DNA of 64,000 nucleotides from Ectocarpus siliculosus (GCA_000310025.1 FN648552.1:94149-158148), one strand, 5' to 3'. Numbered from the stretch's first letter, positions 1 to 13,319 are shown. The notes: a model not told the origin generated them from the sequence alone. Translations and numbers: made by a program.

Positions 1-470
1 TCAACACACAAGCAACAAACTTAGATAGTCGAGGCGGGACCTCGCTGGCAACTTCCTTGGACACCCTTTGCTGGAATTTGTGATTCACTAACCGAGCCAT
101 GGCCCTACAATCATTCGAGTTCCACCGGTTCCATTGAAGACGTTATTGAAGTTTGTCGGACTGTACAATGGAAGAAGTGGGCCAGCTGCAAGATGGTACT
201 TCGTGGAAGTGATCTGCCACCATGATGGCTGTCTACTACCCGAACGCGCCTCAACCACCTACTGCAGTACAAGGATATTATTAGAGAGAAAAATCGCGAC
301 CCCCATGATAGAGAGGGAAAGCGAGCGACGAGGTCATAAAGCAGACAAACTCTGCAGTCCACGGTAGGTTCCAACGGTTCCCTCCTGTCATCCGCGTCCC
401 GTCAGGTCAGCAGGCCGACGTTTTGAACGGTGAGCATAATACAGCGAATCCTGACACACCAGCAAGCTTC
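1..470. other. Left edge, no gene recognised
   Basis: I see no convincing exon here. Open frames on both strands are short and overlap each other. A GTGAGC donor-like site at about 430 could end a 5' exon of the gene that begins at 471, so an untranslated or upstream exon of that gene cannot be excluded. Confidence 0.4.
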
Positions 471-3400
471 ATGTCGTCGAGGTTGAGACTGTCGGCATGG
501 TTCACCGCAACGGTGTTGGTTATTGGGTCAATGCTTCTCGTCGAGTACGTCGCACTTCTCGGAGCCGGTACGGGTAGTTCGACACACCCTTGGCCAACGA
601 CGCAGCCACTACCCGAGGCTGCAGCGGCACCACTCTCACTGCGTCTTTTACGGGATTCTTTCTCGAATGACGGCGACGAGAGGACCGGGGAGGACGAGGG
701 CGAGAGGGAGGTGGGGGAGAGTCAGACGGTGGCGAACAGCTCCAGGAGGCTTGCAATCGTTGTCCCGATACAGGTGGCCGACCTCCGGAAGGCCCAAGCT
801 TCCCTGGCTGCATGGCCCACTCGATGCCATAGCTCCACGCTTGTGAACACCGATCTGGTTGCATACTATGCCGGAGGGGACGACGAACACGTCGCTGCGA
901 TGCTGGCGACGATCGAGCAGACCGGGGGGCGATGCTTTGCTCGTACACGGCTCGTGCTTGCACATGCTAGTGACAAGGTGGGTGACTGCCCCATGGGTTG
1001 CGAGTGATGCTCTACCTCCTCTGCTCCTATGTGCTGTACTGATCTAGACTTAGGAACAGCCAAGTTGTGATAAACTACGCGATGGGCACCTCATTTAGAC
1101 AGCCAAGATGGGTTTCCCCCTCATGCACGTGCCACACCCACCCACGAGTTTTGAATGATGGGTACATGCAGTAATCGGTGAAGGTTTCATCCCACAGCTG
1201 CAGTCTTCGTAAAATGTGCCGCTCTGGCGTCAGAGGCATGCAAATGAACGTGCGCGTGAGGAAGGCGTGCTGCGTTTGAGATGTTGACTTTGCCGCCCAG
1301 AAGTGCTCACTCGCCGAGGGTTTGGCGATGTATCCCGCACGACTTGCTGTCGTTCTATAGTGCGCCAGGTAGGACAAAGAGGCGAAACCCGAGCAGCGGG
1401 GTGATGAATGGCTTAGTTGCCTATATGCGATGCTGTAGGCTAGGGATGACGGTGTCGCACCCCTCATTGAATGCAATATCTCAACCACGGCACGTGACAG
1501 GAGGTGCTGTTTTTGATCCGGTACTCTCCGTGGCGTCTTCACACCTATCGGCTTGGCCCCTCTAGTCCCAAGCGTAGCTGCCGCATTGCAATGGACTGCA
1601 GCAAGAGCTGTCTCGAAAGCGCCACCTGCATGCTAGCGCCGACGAGCGTCCGATCGTTCCGTCCATACCTCACGGAGGCTTTCTGAAAATGCGTTTGGCA
1701 CGTCACACAGTGTTAATATTTAGTTGGCTGACGAATGTGGTGTGTAGCGCACACTTTCCCCTTCTCTATAGATTTGAAAACAAACATTGTTCATTCGTCC
1801 ACCTGCTCTCATACCTCCAAACGCCGCAAGTGGAGTGCTCTCCCATGACTCAGGGGCTGACACTGCGTTCGTCCGCTTGCGTGCCGGTAGGCACATATGT
1901 GATGCCCCTATGGCGCTTAGTCTACACCGCATTTTTCCTTACCTGATTCACTCGTTTAATGTTGCTATGACGTATGTATTGCGTTGGGGCGGTCAGGACA
2001 ATGAACGGCCTGAGATTGCGTCAATCCAGTTCTACAAGCTCTACCTGGATTCCACCATCCGACGCCAATTTGCTGACTATGACGCCTTCGCGGTGATGGA
2101 ATGGAACGTGATCGTGGCACACGACAGGAGGTGCGTGGGGTTTCCTGTGAACCCGGCCGTATTCATACATCTGTTCTGTGTGTGGTGCAGTGGGCTGGTC
2201 ATTTGCCGTTGCATGCTGAACGTATGGCTTGGTTGTTTGGCTTGGAGTCCGAGTCGTTTAGCATAGACACAGTGCGACGTATACTTGTTTGACCATGATG
2301 TCGTCCTCAGCTCCAGTCTGTCCGAAGACACTTCTGACCAAAAGAACGAGATGATGATTTTGACTAGTGCTCGAGCTTGATTAAAGCTTGCTTTGTTGTT
2401 GGCCTGTGCCTGATCTGAAATGTTCGATTGGTCCGTTCCAATGTCACTTTGCTCACACGCCGACATGACTCCACATACAGGCCGCATATATCACGACACC
2501 CGGCAGCACGGGCGTTCGTCGACACAAGTCCTCTCGTGTATGCTTTAAAGCGACTTCTCACACTTGTTTAGCGGCCGACCAAAACATCTTAAACAAGGGT
2601 TTATGAAAGTATGCTTTTTGTACATTTTATTGGTGTGGGTAGGGGTGGCAATGAACCAGGGTCGTTTCCTGCATGCCGGACACGCGATTCACCACCATCA
2701 TCACCGAACAACTGTTTGGCCAGCGAGTGTGCGACAGTGGGCCGCCGCTGATGCTTGGATGGCAGCTATGCGTAAGCAATCAGCATAAGTATTGAACGCG
2801 TGCAATTCAAACAGGACTCACTCTGTCGCCACGGCATATTGAAGCTCCTTCAGGCCCACAGCGTACCGCCCACAGCACACTGCCGTGTGTCACGATCTGG
2901 TTTCCCTGATTCTGGCCCCTCCACCAGGTGGATGGTCACTCTAAAAACCTAACCCTAACCCTAACCCAAAGCCTTCACAACATCGACTCCAGTAAGCACG
3001 TATTCCCAGGATATTGCTAGTTTCTGTTCAACTTCGAGCACCATCGTGGAAGCAGGCAGTTGGCTGTTCACAACTCGACATGCGACAAACTCTAACAACA
3101 AGCAGCCATCGCTCCGGGCTTCTACGTGCTGATGCCGTTTGTATTCAGCTTTGAAGAGCTCTACACGGCAGCGTTCGGGGGAGTAGAGCCATTCTGGGTC
3201 AAGGGCAGCGCTTTGGTCAGTGGCAGTTCCCACGAAACCGTGGTACGTCCAGAGAACCGGACCACGGTCGGTCACATCAACGGGAACGCCATCTACAACA
3301 ACACTGACCAGACCTTCGTGGATTACGTCAACTTCACGGCCACCCGCTGGGAGTACACCCTGCCGTACGACGAGGCTTTGTGGGCCACTATCTCAGACTT

Positions 3401-6400
3401 TCCGTACAGCTGGCCTTTGTGGCAGCGTTTCTCGAGAAAGTTCGTGACGACTAACTTGGTGAGCAGAGCCATGCATCTAACACGCCGCATTATCCATCGA
3501 GAGAATCGATTTTCAGATGTATCTTCTGTGGGTTCGTCAGAATGCATTAGTGTTGCACACGATTTCTTGTAGGAGGAGCATGCGTCCGGGCAAAAGGCTG
3601 CAGCTTCAGGTTCTGCTGGCAGCATGTGCGGCCTCGGGTCTTGCACGTTTTGCCAAATTGGTGCTAAGGCGAAGTCAGGGGGCAATTCCTCCTTTTTAGC
3701 GAACGAATAGTTTCACGTATTAACCTTCCACCTTGCCCTACTCACCGTGTTCGCCCGCGCATACGTCGCAGATAGCCAACGTGGGTGTTCACGACGTAGA
3801 TGACCGGGAGGTGTTGGACGCTGTGGCAGGCGGCACACTGTTTATCCACGGCACCCCCACCGACGGGGGTGTTTCCATGGCTGGCAGCAATGAGCTGGCA
3901 GAGAGGTGCACCGTTTCCTGCGGCTTCCGGTTCCCCAACGCACATGCGGCGATGGCGCCCTCCGGGACTGCCACAGTCTGCGACCGGTCGTGCTACGCTG
4001 GCGGCAGGGACGGGGCACGTTTCGGTGGCCACTTGTGCGGGGCAGGGGACGTCGCAATTTATGGTGCGCACTGTCGGACTTGCTTTACCGACTTGGGGGA
4101 GGCGGAAGCGGCAGAGGATACCCTAGCCCTCCAGGAAAGGCTTGTTTTGGAGAGGAAGGGTGCCACGAGAACAGGAAATGTTGCACTTGAAGAGAGCTGG
4201 AGAAGTGATGAGGCGGCGTGGACTTACGGACGCGGGGGTGAGGGTTGGCCACAACAGGAGGTGGGGGAGCAGCATGTGGAGGGGGGGGGGGGGGGGGGGG
4301 TGGGNNNNNNNNNNNNNNNNNNNNNNNNNNNNNNNNNNNNNNNNNNNNNNNNNNNNNNNNNNNNNNNNNNNNNNNNNNNNNNNNNNNNNNNNNNNNNNNN
4401 NNNNTTTGGGGGGGGGGGGGGGGGGGGTAGGGACAACCGGAAGAGGGGCGCCGTGGGGAACCAAAGGGAGCAAGGGGCAGTTAACACCGTGAAACGGAAG
4501 CAGGATCGCGAGATGAACGAAGTGCAGCCCATTCTTGAAAAGCAGCGGCACGTAATTATGTGCGACACTCTGATGCCCCCGCCGGCTGCCTCCGGATGCA
4601 GCCATCAATGCCAGGAGATGGACGACGCGGTGAGTATTACGATCGAGTCTAAACATGTACCAGCAGGTCGACGTCATATTCTTGGGGATGCGGGCGTTTT
4701 GATCTCCTTCCAAAGTGTGGCAGCGAAGCTTGGGTCGGCTCACCGTCAGCACTCAAAATGTGGTCCTCTTGTATGTGCCATGATTGCCCTATTTGGCATG
4801 CATGCGCTACGTCTGCTTTGTGGTTGCGTCGCATCGATTTCGGGCATGCCGCTTTTCACTGAATACCGGGGCCCCTTTCCCCCCTGGCGCCTGCCATCGA
4901 CACCTCGCTTCCCAAGGTGTGCGATCGTAGTTGCGGAACCGGGCGGCACGGGGACTACAACTGCAATTGGAGAGGGTATGGCGAAAATTGCCGGTATTGC
5001 TACAACGACCGCCTGCAGGCGATCGCAGCCAACGTGGTCGCGAGAAAAAGAGGCGGATCCGTCGTAATGTGAGGCAACTCGCGGAGGCACGGGCATTGCA
5101 AATGACATGTGCTCTTCATGACAAGGCTGTTCCTTAGGGTGATCCATCCAAAGCCTGCTTCGCTTGGGGGCATGCATTCCGTCATCAACATTCGGCATAG
5201 ACCGGAAAGAACAAACGTACGTTTTTCTAACAACCAAATGTCCAAACATCTACAGGTGTACCACCTTCGAGCCACCAACAGAGGACGAGGACTGGGAGTC
5301 ACCTGTGGAAGCCGAACAAGCTAGGGCGATGGTCAAACTTGGCGAGGAAGCCGATGCTGATGCCCAAGAAAAAGCTCCCCAAACAAGCATGTCGTGAGTG
5401 AAAGATAGCGCCGGTTGTGCGTGTGAGCGTTGCTGTAGCATAGAGTGACCGAAATAAGCAGATTTCACCTTGCTCCACGCCCATCACTATCGCTCCTCCG
5501 CCTTCTGCACCTGTCGGGGGGCTTCTCACATAGTCCATTGTTTCCTCTGTTCTGTCCATTCTTTCATGTGTCCATCGTGTGTGAATATCCCTGTGGTATC
5601 CCTCAGGGCTCCTCTACCACACTCCTTCAACACGGACAGCCTGACTTTGACCGATGAAGCCACTTCGTCCAATCCAACCAACGAACCATTCGTCACGGGA
5701 ATCAAGCGCGGCCAAATATGTGCCTTCCTGACAAGCAACGCATTCGTCATCAAGGAAACGCAAGTAACGGTCAAGAGCATCGGCCAGTTCATGCCTGGGA
5801 TGCGGGTTGCTATCGCGACTGATGCTAACGACGTCTCGCTCTTCAAGAGGTACATATGAGCTTCCCGTGAAGGAGAAATAGGGACAGTAGACAAATAGAT
5901 GAAGAGAAGCACCAGGTTTCACACCTATCCGTTGCTGGGAAACATTTGACAGCCTACATCTCGAAGCCCTCCGTCTTGGGTAAGAGCATCGTCGTTCCAC
6001 CGTTGTGCGCCATCTGATAGGCCGTCTCATTGTTGTTTGGATTTGTCGCCGAGACCGGTCTGTGTGGTGTGTACCTGTTAACGTTGTACAGCTTCTTCAT
6101 AACGTGAAACTCCTCTGTGACTCTTGAGTGTTGACGTGCTGGTTTTGCTTTCCATGATCTTTACCCTGGCAGCAACCCGTTGCTTGCTCTACCAACGTCA
6201 CGTCCCTATATGATCACTTCCGCACATTTGCACGTGTGTACCCAATCTGTCAGGGTCTTTGGGACTGTTCCAGAAGTTCGAGTTTCGGAGGCAATACGGT
6301 CCGCTAGCCGGGCGCCGCTTTTGGCGGATCGACATTGCGGGGAAGGCACGAAGTTAATCTTGTATATGAAAGCAGGCGAGCTTTTGTGGCGAACCTTCAC

Positions 6401-9400
6401 CTCTAAGGACACGCACTCGCCGGCGGGGGACCTGCTAGTGGCATATTCTGAGGTACGCCAGGGTATGGAGTTTGGACACCATCCTGTCTTGACCGGCCCT
6501 TATGCGATCGTCTTGCAGTTGACCACAATCAAAGCTAGGTGCTCGGGTGTATTTCGAAGCGCCGTCGACGAAGGTGGCCTCTTGGCGTCTGTTCCATTAC
6601 TGTCCCAACATCGAGAGATTTTATTTTAGTGGTAGGAGTGGACGGGGTTTGCAGCGGCTACTGATTGCTGGGAGTCTACAGTTCCTTGGTGCCGAGGTTA
6701 TTACCGAAGGGATACGTTGCTCGATGCGTGCTACGGGCTTCAAAGCCGCCATGATTTGCAACTATCCAGTTCACTTCATTCAAGAAAAAGGTTCGACACA
6801 TGCTTTCTTTCGAGTCGGTGAACACGCGCAAACCTGTAGCTCGGGGAAGCTCCATTCGAGTACTGTAGCCATGTAATTTATTTTCAAAGTTGAACATATT
6901 CACCATGTCGGTACATCCCGTGTTATTCATGGCGCACCATTTTTCGTGCATGGCCGGAACTGGGAACATTGAGTACATACGTCCATAGGTGCCTATGCAA
7001 AAACTCAACACACCACTCACTTTTCGGGCACAGGGATCATGCCGATGGGCCGTTCCACAACGTTCTTACCTTGGACGGGGGGGGGTGGTTTGCAGACTGA
7101 TGCGCCTTAGCCGCGTGGTCCACACCACGTAGCATCCCTTTGAAGCTGTCGCTTTTTCCTAGAAATACAACTCCAACAGAGTGTTGGAGCGTCGTAGATC
7201 ATCGTCGAATGTTTGCACAACCGCACAGCCGCACGGTACAGCTCGCTCAGCGCGGAGTATTCTGTGGAACCGTACTTTCTCAGACAACCTTACAACTTGT
7301 AGGCTCTGTTCATAACGTCCAAGCTGATCGGTGTGGTTCTGCGTTATATATTTTTTTCGTCTCTACACTGGCATCGGCGTCCTGTGTTTCGATATCATGC
7401 ACTCATGGGGGCGATGCAGGCGATATATCGGGAATCCAGATTGCGATCTTGCGCAAACACCGGTACACGAGAGCCCTTCTCACACATCGCGTCGTTTCTT
7501 GCGCCCACACCATTCGATCAAATGGGTAACGAATCAACGCGTGTAGTTGGACAGGGTCGGACAGTCGAGGAAAAACAAAGCGCTTGCCGCCATGTTAGTT
7601 CTCGGCTTCAAAAGTCCATCGTTCTCGTTCGGCACCGACATCATCCTGCCGGTGGACGTCAATCGGGAGCTGCGGAACTTTCTGCTCTCAGACCCTACGA
7701 CGGTGAAGGGCAAGGTGTCAACGAACGGGGACTTACAGGCCGTTCACGCTCTCGGTAAAGTTCCAGGCATTTATGTTCCTGAGGTGAGCAAGAGAGTATA
7801 ATCAGTTCGACCAATGTGTGATTGTCGCAAGAATCGGTTAGTTGTGATCTGTGTAGAGTTCTCGTCCAACCATTGTTTGTCTATTGGTCGTGTCTCCACT
7901 CCAAGGCGAATATAAGGTAGAGATGCGAGGCATTGTTTCTGGTGAATATCACTGACTACGTCAAGGCGGGTGGCTGACTAGCAATCACAGCGTCGGGTGT
8001 GTTGCTGTAAGTCAATAATAGTCTATGTCGTACCCTGTGTATTTTCCGTCTGGAACGTCTAGGTTTTGGCTGCCTTCGCATACTCTCGCAACGCGGCGGG
8101 CCTCCGGTTCATTAATCCAAGGCAATGGGTCACGCACCACATGTTTCAAAAGGCATCGGTTTGGGATATTCCTCTCGTGAAGCCGCGATTCAGCTGCGTA
8201 ATCGACATCTCGATGGCGGCGAAGGGGTACGACGTCGCAGCCGCCTTAGAGGAACAACTCAGCCACTTCGTTAGCGGAAGTCCATGCGCGTGGGGCAGCA
8301 TCCACCTGGACCCCGCACTTCTCAGGCCGAAGGCCGGCATTGAGTTCGGGTACCCGACGGGCAAGGATATGCCCTCCATCTCAACCCTCAACCTGAGAGT
8401 CAGCGTGGTGTTTTATTCAGGCCGAAGCGCGAGCCCAACGCTGCTGGACGCCTCTATCTCAAGCGTGGCTTTAAGGTTCCCCGAAGTGTTCGAAGTTGTG
8501 GTGGTTTTCACCGAGCCCCCGATCGAGAGGGCGGGCCTGGAAGATGTCCTCAACGCCTACATCGAGGAAGCACCATTCGCCGTGGAAATCATAGAAGAAG
8601 TAGATGGGTCGAGACATTCACTGATCGGCAGCCGGTCTCGCTGGTCCGGACTGCAGGCGGACGATCACTCGTCAGGGCAGTTCGTGATGCAGCTCGAAGT
8701 CGGAGACATTTTGATGTCGGATGTGACGTACGAGAACTTGTTTTACTTCGGCAAGCCGGTGATTCCATACAAGCGCCTGTCTCCGGGGGGCGATGTGGAC
8801 AGTTCGGCAGGCGGTAAGCAAAGTTTTGTTGCAAATCTAGACTGTTACTGCGTGCAGGAGCGAAGATACGACCTGAACAGAATCACAACTGATTCACCTC
8901 GCCCCCCCCCCGGCTAGACCCACCCTTTCCCTATACAAAGCAGAAGTGCTGCGCGGTACACAGTGACGAATTGCCGGACAGCTGGGCAGGTTTACCTTTA
9001 TCGGTTAGCTGAAGCTTGCACAATGACGGTCGTCTTGCACACATAGCACAAGCGGACATATATCATGTTTCGAATATTTTCGCGAGGATACCAGTAGAGC
9101 CTTGTATGAGGAATAGGAGATACGTGGGGGGAATCGGGTTTTCGTCGGGTCACCCAATGCACGAGCGGGGATTCTCTCCTCCGAAGCCTCAAGTCGTGGT
9201 CACACGAAACGGTCAAGTACATCAAGAGAACACCTAAACTGCTCAACGTATGCGTGAAACGTCGCACTACTATGGTAGCACACGATATGTCCTCCATACG
9301 CAGCTTGCGTGAAGTTGGCTCTAAGCTCCAAAGGGGAAGTATCTAAACAATATGGCCCTCCCTGGGGGCACCAACAACAGGACCTTTTGCGTGCACCTTT

Positions 9401-10472
9401 CATGAAAGTTCAACATCAAGGTTAAGTGACCCGTCGCATCGCGACCATTTTCAGTGTTGCAACTTTTGAATATCTGCACGTCATTGGTACGTTCCCTGGT
9501 CGAGAGAGTTGTTGCCGTGGCGCAGATCATGTGAATGAACGTCCATACTTCCACTGCTCCCTCTCTTGCTATGCCACGTGTTTCACCCTGCAGTCGAATG
9601 GCCTCTCTGTTGTGCTGCATTGGTTTTCTAACCGACCCCTACGTTGGCACCACTGTGGTCTCTTCTCTCTCTCCCCATTGCCTACGCATTCCGTCGGCCG
9701 GCCACGCTTCGACCTCTAATGTTCGATTTCTCGAACAAAGGTTCCCGCATGGACCAATACCTAGCTTGCGGAATCGAGACGATCGTTGACATACACGAGG
9801 TCCGGGACTTCGCGGTGCTCAAGGGTCTGGTGTACCCGCGAGCGGCATACTCAGAAATGAGAAAATTTGTGAACGAGGTGCATGGCGTCGACGTCGATAC
9901 CCTGGCTGAGCTCGTACATGGGCGCTGTCGAGGGACTCTTGGAAAGAGCGCGTTGGGCGACCGCCCCCCGATTCGTCGTTGGATTCTCGAGACAAGCCTA
10001 TTGGCGTCGTTCGTGTGGTGAGTCTTCTGGTAATGATCGGGGATGCATCGCTGTCGCGGCATGCTATTGAGTGTTTGGTGGGTGGGTGATGGTGCTTCGT
10101 TCCGTGTGGTTGTGACCAATGGTATGTCGCGACGAGTTGATGCATGGACTCCTCTTCATGCACCCCACTTTTCTGGCATTCCAAGACCTGTAAAACGCCG
10201 CCCTCGTACTTCCTGGTCGCGGCCCGCCCAGGCGTTTCATGCCCGACATGGTTCACTGGAGCGCGTTGGATCCGTCCGACATCGAGCCGGACGAATGGCT
10301 TTTGGATGTTGGCAAGTACAACATCTGGTGTTCCTTGGGTTCCCTTGGGATCACTGAAGCCGACCCAAGGGCAACATATGTTCCAAAAGAACTAAGGGGA
10401 GTTGTATGTGATGAATCTTCATACGAAAAGCTCCTTGCACTTCAAGGACGCGGTGGTGTACAAAATACGTAG
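471..10472 (+). CDS. Large multi-exon membrane-anchored protein with cysteine-rich repeats
   Basis: Twelve exons with consistent phases can be read: 471-977, 1997-2130, 3149-3458, 3772-4629 (contains the assembly gap), 4917-5068, 5256-5393, 5607-5849, 6254-6452, 7565-7783, 8063-8813, 9741-10017 and 10232-10472. Together they give about 1342 residues. Start is the first ATG before a hydrophobic segment (residues about 9-30, WFTATVLVIGSMLLVEYVAL), which suggests a type II membrane anchor or signal anchor. Exons 2-3 encode a conserved-looking block (FYKLYLDS, MEWNVIVAHD, GHINGNAIYNN, ISDFPYSWPLWQRFS). Exons 4-6 carry repeated cysteine modules of the form CDRSC..G, CGxGD, CRxCFxD or CRYCYND, then VIMCDTxxPP or VVMCTTxEPP. 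Exons 10-12 hold a second alpha/beta-looking block (LRVSVVFYS, LLDASISSVALRFPEVFEVV). The two blocks could be glycosyltransferase-like folds acting in the Golgi, but that is a guess. I do not recognise the family. Exon 9 could instead start at 7547, and small exons may be missed. Confidence 0.72.
2948..2967. repeat. Interstitial telomere-type repeat (CCCTAA)3
   Basis: Three tandem CCCTAA units plus a partial one lie in intron 2 of the large gene, close to the exon 3 acceptor. It is the same motif as at 47079-47098. Confidence 0.85.
4305..4404. other. Assembly gap of 100 N, flanked by poly-G
   Basis: Exactly 100 N, with a run of about 20 G on the left and about 18 G on the right. The gap interrupts exon 4 of the large gene. 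Open frames appear to run through it only because 100 N plus flanks keeps one frame. The true length, and whether an intron lies inside, are unknown. Confidence 0.98.
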
Positions 10473-11227
10473 GGTTTGTGTAGGCCGCACGTGTGGAATG
10501 TGCTGACGCACACCCTGCTGAAGGCGACAGAGACCATGGAGGGGCTCTAGGGGTAAGATACACGGGGGGCTATTGCCCTTCACGTCGTCCTCAGAGTTAG
10601 TTAAGGGTGGATGAGATGCAGTCAGTAGGTGGTGGGCACAGACTGCACATCAAGTGGAACGCACTCAAGATGGTGGGAGACCGTGTGTTGACATTCAGTG
10701 CACAGCGGATCGAGTGTCGTAGATTTGTGCATTTCACACCAGATTGATGGGTGCTGTTTTTCAGCAGCCGAAGATTGAATGCGCGTCATCGGGCGGTAAA
10801 ACAGCCTTGGAAATGCCATCAAACGCTGAATTCTAGCCTTGAATCCCCGGGGAAAAGATGGTGGAGTGTGTGTGTGCTGTTTACTGCGTGACTGTGTTTA
10901 ACTTTGGCTGATGCTACAGTACCGGACAGCAATAACACGTGTTACAGTTTCTAGATACTACGCGCTACACTACACGGGGCGGGTTGTCTCACCCAAGATG
11001 CCAGACAAAGCGGGGCTCTAGATGTGGAGTCCGTCGAGCCCCACGCCCATGTGCCAAAAGTCTAGGTCGTGCAGGACGCGCCCGTCTCAGTTTACAGTAG
11101 CTCCCCGCCGTCACTGGAAATTGACTCCGGCATGAGCCTGAATGTGACGGTGGGGGATGTCGGCCTTGAAGATGGCGTGGGGACCGCTGGTCGAACTCAC
11201 TCCACATGACCATGTCAAACGGTTAGT
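10473..11227. other. Intergenic, no gene seen
   Basis: No exon with recognisable protein was found between the stop of the large gene and the polymerase scrap at 11228. Short frames on both strands look random. Confidence 0.4.
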
Positions 11228-11368
11228 TTTATTAAAGAATGGGGACCGGCGCAAGATGCCGCTTTTCAAAATGTCAAGAGTGCTCTATCCTCTACCCCTG
11301 TTCTCCATTTTCCCGATTTTGTCTTGAATTTGTCGTTTATTCCGACGCCTCCGAACAAAGCGTAAGGG
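11228..11368 (+). pseudogene. Ty3/gypsy reverse transcriptase-RNase H fragment
   Basis: The plus strand reads through an RT/RNase H junction: AQDAAFQNVKSALSSTPVL, then FPDFVLNFVVYSDASEQSV. This matches the conserved gypsy order (W..AF..LK..L...PVL..PDF....V.TDAS). The reading ends near 11368, exactly where unrelated sequence begins. It is a short relic without neighbouring RT palm or integrase on this strand, probably cut by insertion of the minus-strand element that follows. Confidence 0.7.
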
Positions 11369-11737
11369 TTATAACCATTAGTTATTGGCGAACGAAGAGT
11401 TTAACCATCAAGAATCACGTAGGCACGCCATAGTATAATGTGAAGATTCGATAAAGTGAGCTGCACTACCTTGCCAAATTGTGACATGTGTCCAATGCCA
11501 GTATATAGTAACCCAACCAATTGATAAATAGAAATCATCCCAAGCTGAAATATCCCAAGAAGAGGACACAAAAGAGACAAAAACAAATACGCGTCGCCAG
11601 AACGACGAAAAAAAGGAACGTAGTCGGAACGACGCAAACAAACCGTCGGAACGACGAAAAGGACTGTATCGGCAAAACGACAAGATTCGCCAAACAATCA
11701 GCACGGTAGCGTGGGAGCGACAGCGTATCTTCAGTCC

Positions 11738-12661
11738 TCAAATAATAAGAAGAGAAGACGAAACAAATCGAAAACGTACAGAAGCACCACCACGTACCAA
11801 AAAGGCCGAAAACCAAACGTTTCGGACGCCAAGAAAAGAAAAAAAAAGGGGTCGTGACACCAAACAATAACTGGCAACACCGCGGTAGGGGACAGAGAAC
11901 GCTCGACCTGGCGGACTATGTAGAAGAAGCCAAAAGAAAGAAGACGAGAAAACAAAAAAAACATAATGCTTAGAGCAACAGAAGGCAAAAGTAACCATGC
12001 ATGCCGTCTTATTGGGAGCGTACGAGCGCACGAAGTCATCGGGCAACGAGTCGTTTACGACGCCGCCACGCGGCATGTCGATGTTGCGAAGAATACCCTT
12101 GAAAAGAGCGCCGCCGCTGTGAACTTCGAGGCGCCAGGATCCGGAGACGGTGGCTTTGATGGTGGAGTAGCGAACCTCGGGAAGGACGAGCTTGACTGGC
12201 ACAGGGTCGTCCAACAAGCGGACGACGTAGAAGTCGGCCGGGAGAGGCTCCAGAAATCTTGCAACTTGAGTCTATCGTGCGGGTTGTACCAGAATAGGTC
12301 GCCCCCAGGTAGAGGAGTATGGGCGACGCGACGGTTCCATGTAGGACGAGGAACGAGCGAGCAACCCGAAGGCAAAGCTCTGCATCCTTTTGTGCGCGCC
12401 AATTCGCGGGTAGCCGCACCAATGCGCATCGCACGATATCGACGGTTCGTTTGGCGATGTTGGTCAGGCGAACCTGTCCAGTACCGAAACGTTTTCGGCT
12501 TGGAGTGCTGTAGATCCATCTTACGCTCCCAGGAAGGGCGAAGAAGACCTGTCCAGAGGGCCATAGGGCCACCACGACCACGAACGGACTGGTGTTTGCT
12601 AATGCTTTTAACATCGAGACGTTCGACCGGAGTAGATACGTCGTCTTCCGTATCATGGTAA
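11738..12661 (-). pseudogene. Integrase C-terminal region of the minus-strand retroelement
   Basis: Around 12310-12200 the minus strand reads GDLFWYNPHDRLKLQDFW. After one frameshift it reads ADFYVVRLLDDPVPVKLVLP. This is the usual pattern of a gypsy integrase C-terminal domain (GD.V....P.....KL...W.GP..V...L......). Farther 5', in another frame, ALVRLPANWRAQKD could be the late integrase core, but that is weaker. At least two frameshifts break it. The downstream frame runs to 11738 with low-complexity sequence rich in Phe and Ser. Confidence 0.5.
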
Positions 12662-13319
12662 GCAGGAGATTCGTTCGCATAAAAGTTCAGCACGACCGGG
12701 GTAGGTCCAGCAGGCAGAAATCTCGGCAGGTCATCGGTGCCATGCTGGTTAGCGCAAGGCTTGCAACGCACAACTAAGACACACAGTTTCGAGTCTTGGT
12801 CCGGTAGGTCCGACGGGAGATCCAAGTAGAGCAACGTGGACCCCCAAAAGGACCACAACGGCGTGAAAACACGGACCAGCAGCCAAAACTGTGAACGGGT
12901 CAGAGTCCAGAGCAAAGACAACTTGGCTTTCAGAACCGTGTAATCCGTGCCTGAACGAACACCTTGACGGATAGTGGATTCGGAGTTGTACGACAAAACC
13001 CACCCACCTACGGTGTAAAAGGGAAGTTCACGTAAAGCATCCCAAAGAGCGCGAAACGGATAGGTTGTGTTGTTCACACACCATGCCGTACGAACGATGT
13101 ATATTGATCACGAAGGGGTCAGCAACGGAATGCGTGGCAGACCAATCCACGCCACCTGTCGAGGCAGGAAAACCCAGTCGCCCGAAGCAGCGGTGCAACC
13201 TTGAGCCGTAGTTGGAAGACCGTCGCTCAAACTGTGGTGCAACACAGCGCGAACAAGCACTTGGAGACGGGGAGCCGAAGCTGTACCCAAGATACCTCCT
13301 GGTTCGAGAGACTATAAAT

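Noticed and set aside
1075-1542. 155-codon minus-strand frame
   Set aside because: Lies in intron 1 of the large gene, has no recognised motif and no matching splice partners.
6676-7020. Minus-strand frame of 114 codons with several Cys and Met
   Set aside because: In an intron of the large gene, no family motif, not extended by neighbours.
11450-11940. LTR pair for the minus-strand element
   Set aside because: Compared by eye with 18500-20200. No convincing direct repeat was found, only shared GAACGACG or GCCGAAGC simple motifs.
12055-13077. 340-codon minus-strand open frame as an intact gene
   Set aside because: Only its end resembles integrase, and the similarity moves between frames. 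It is a chance-open stretch of a decayed element.
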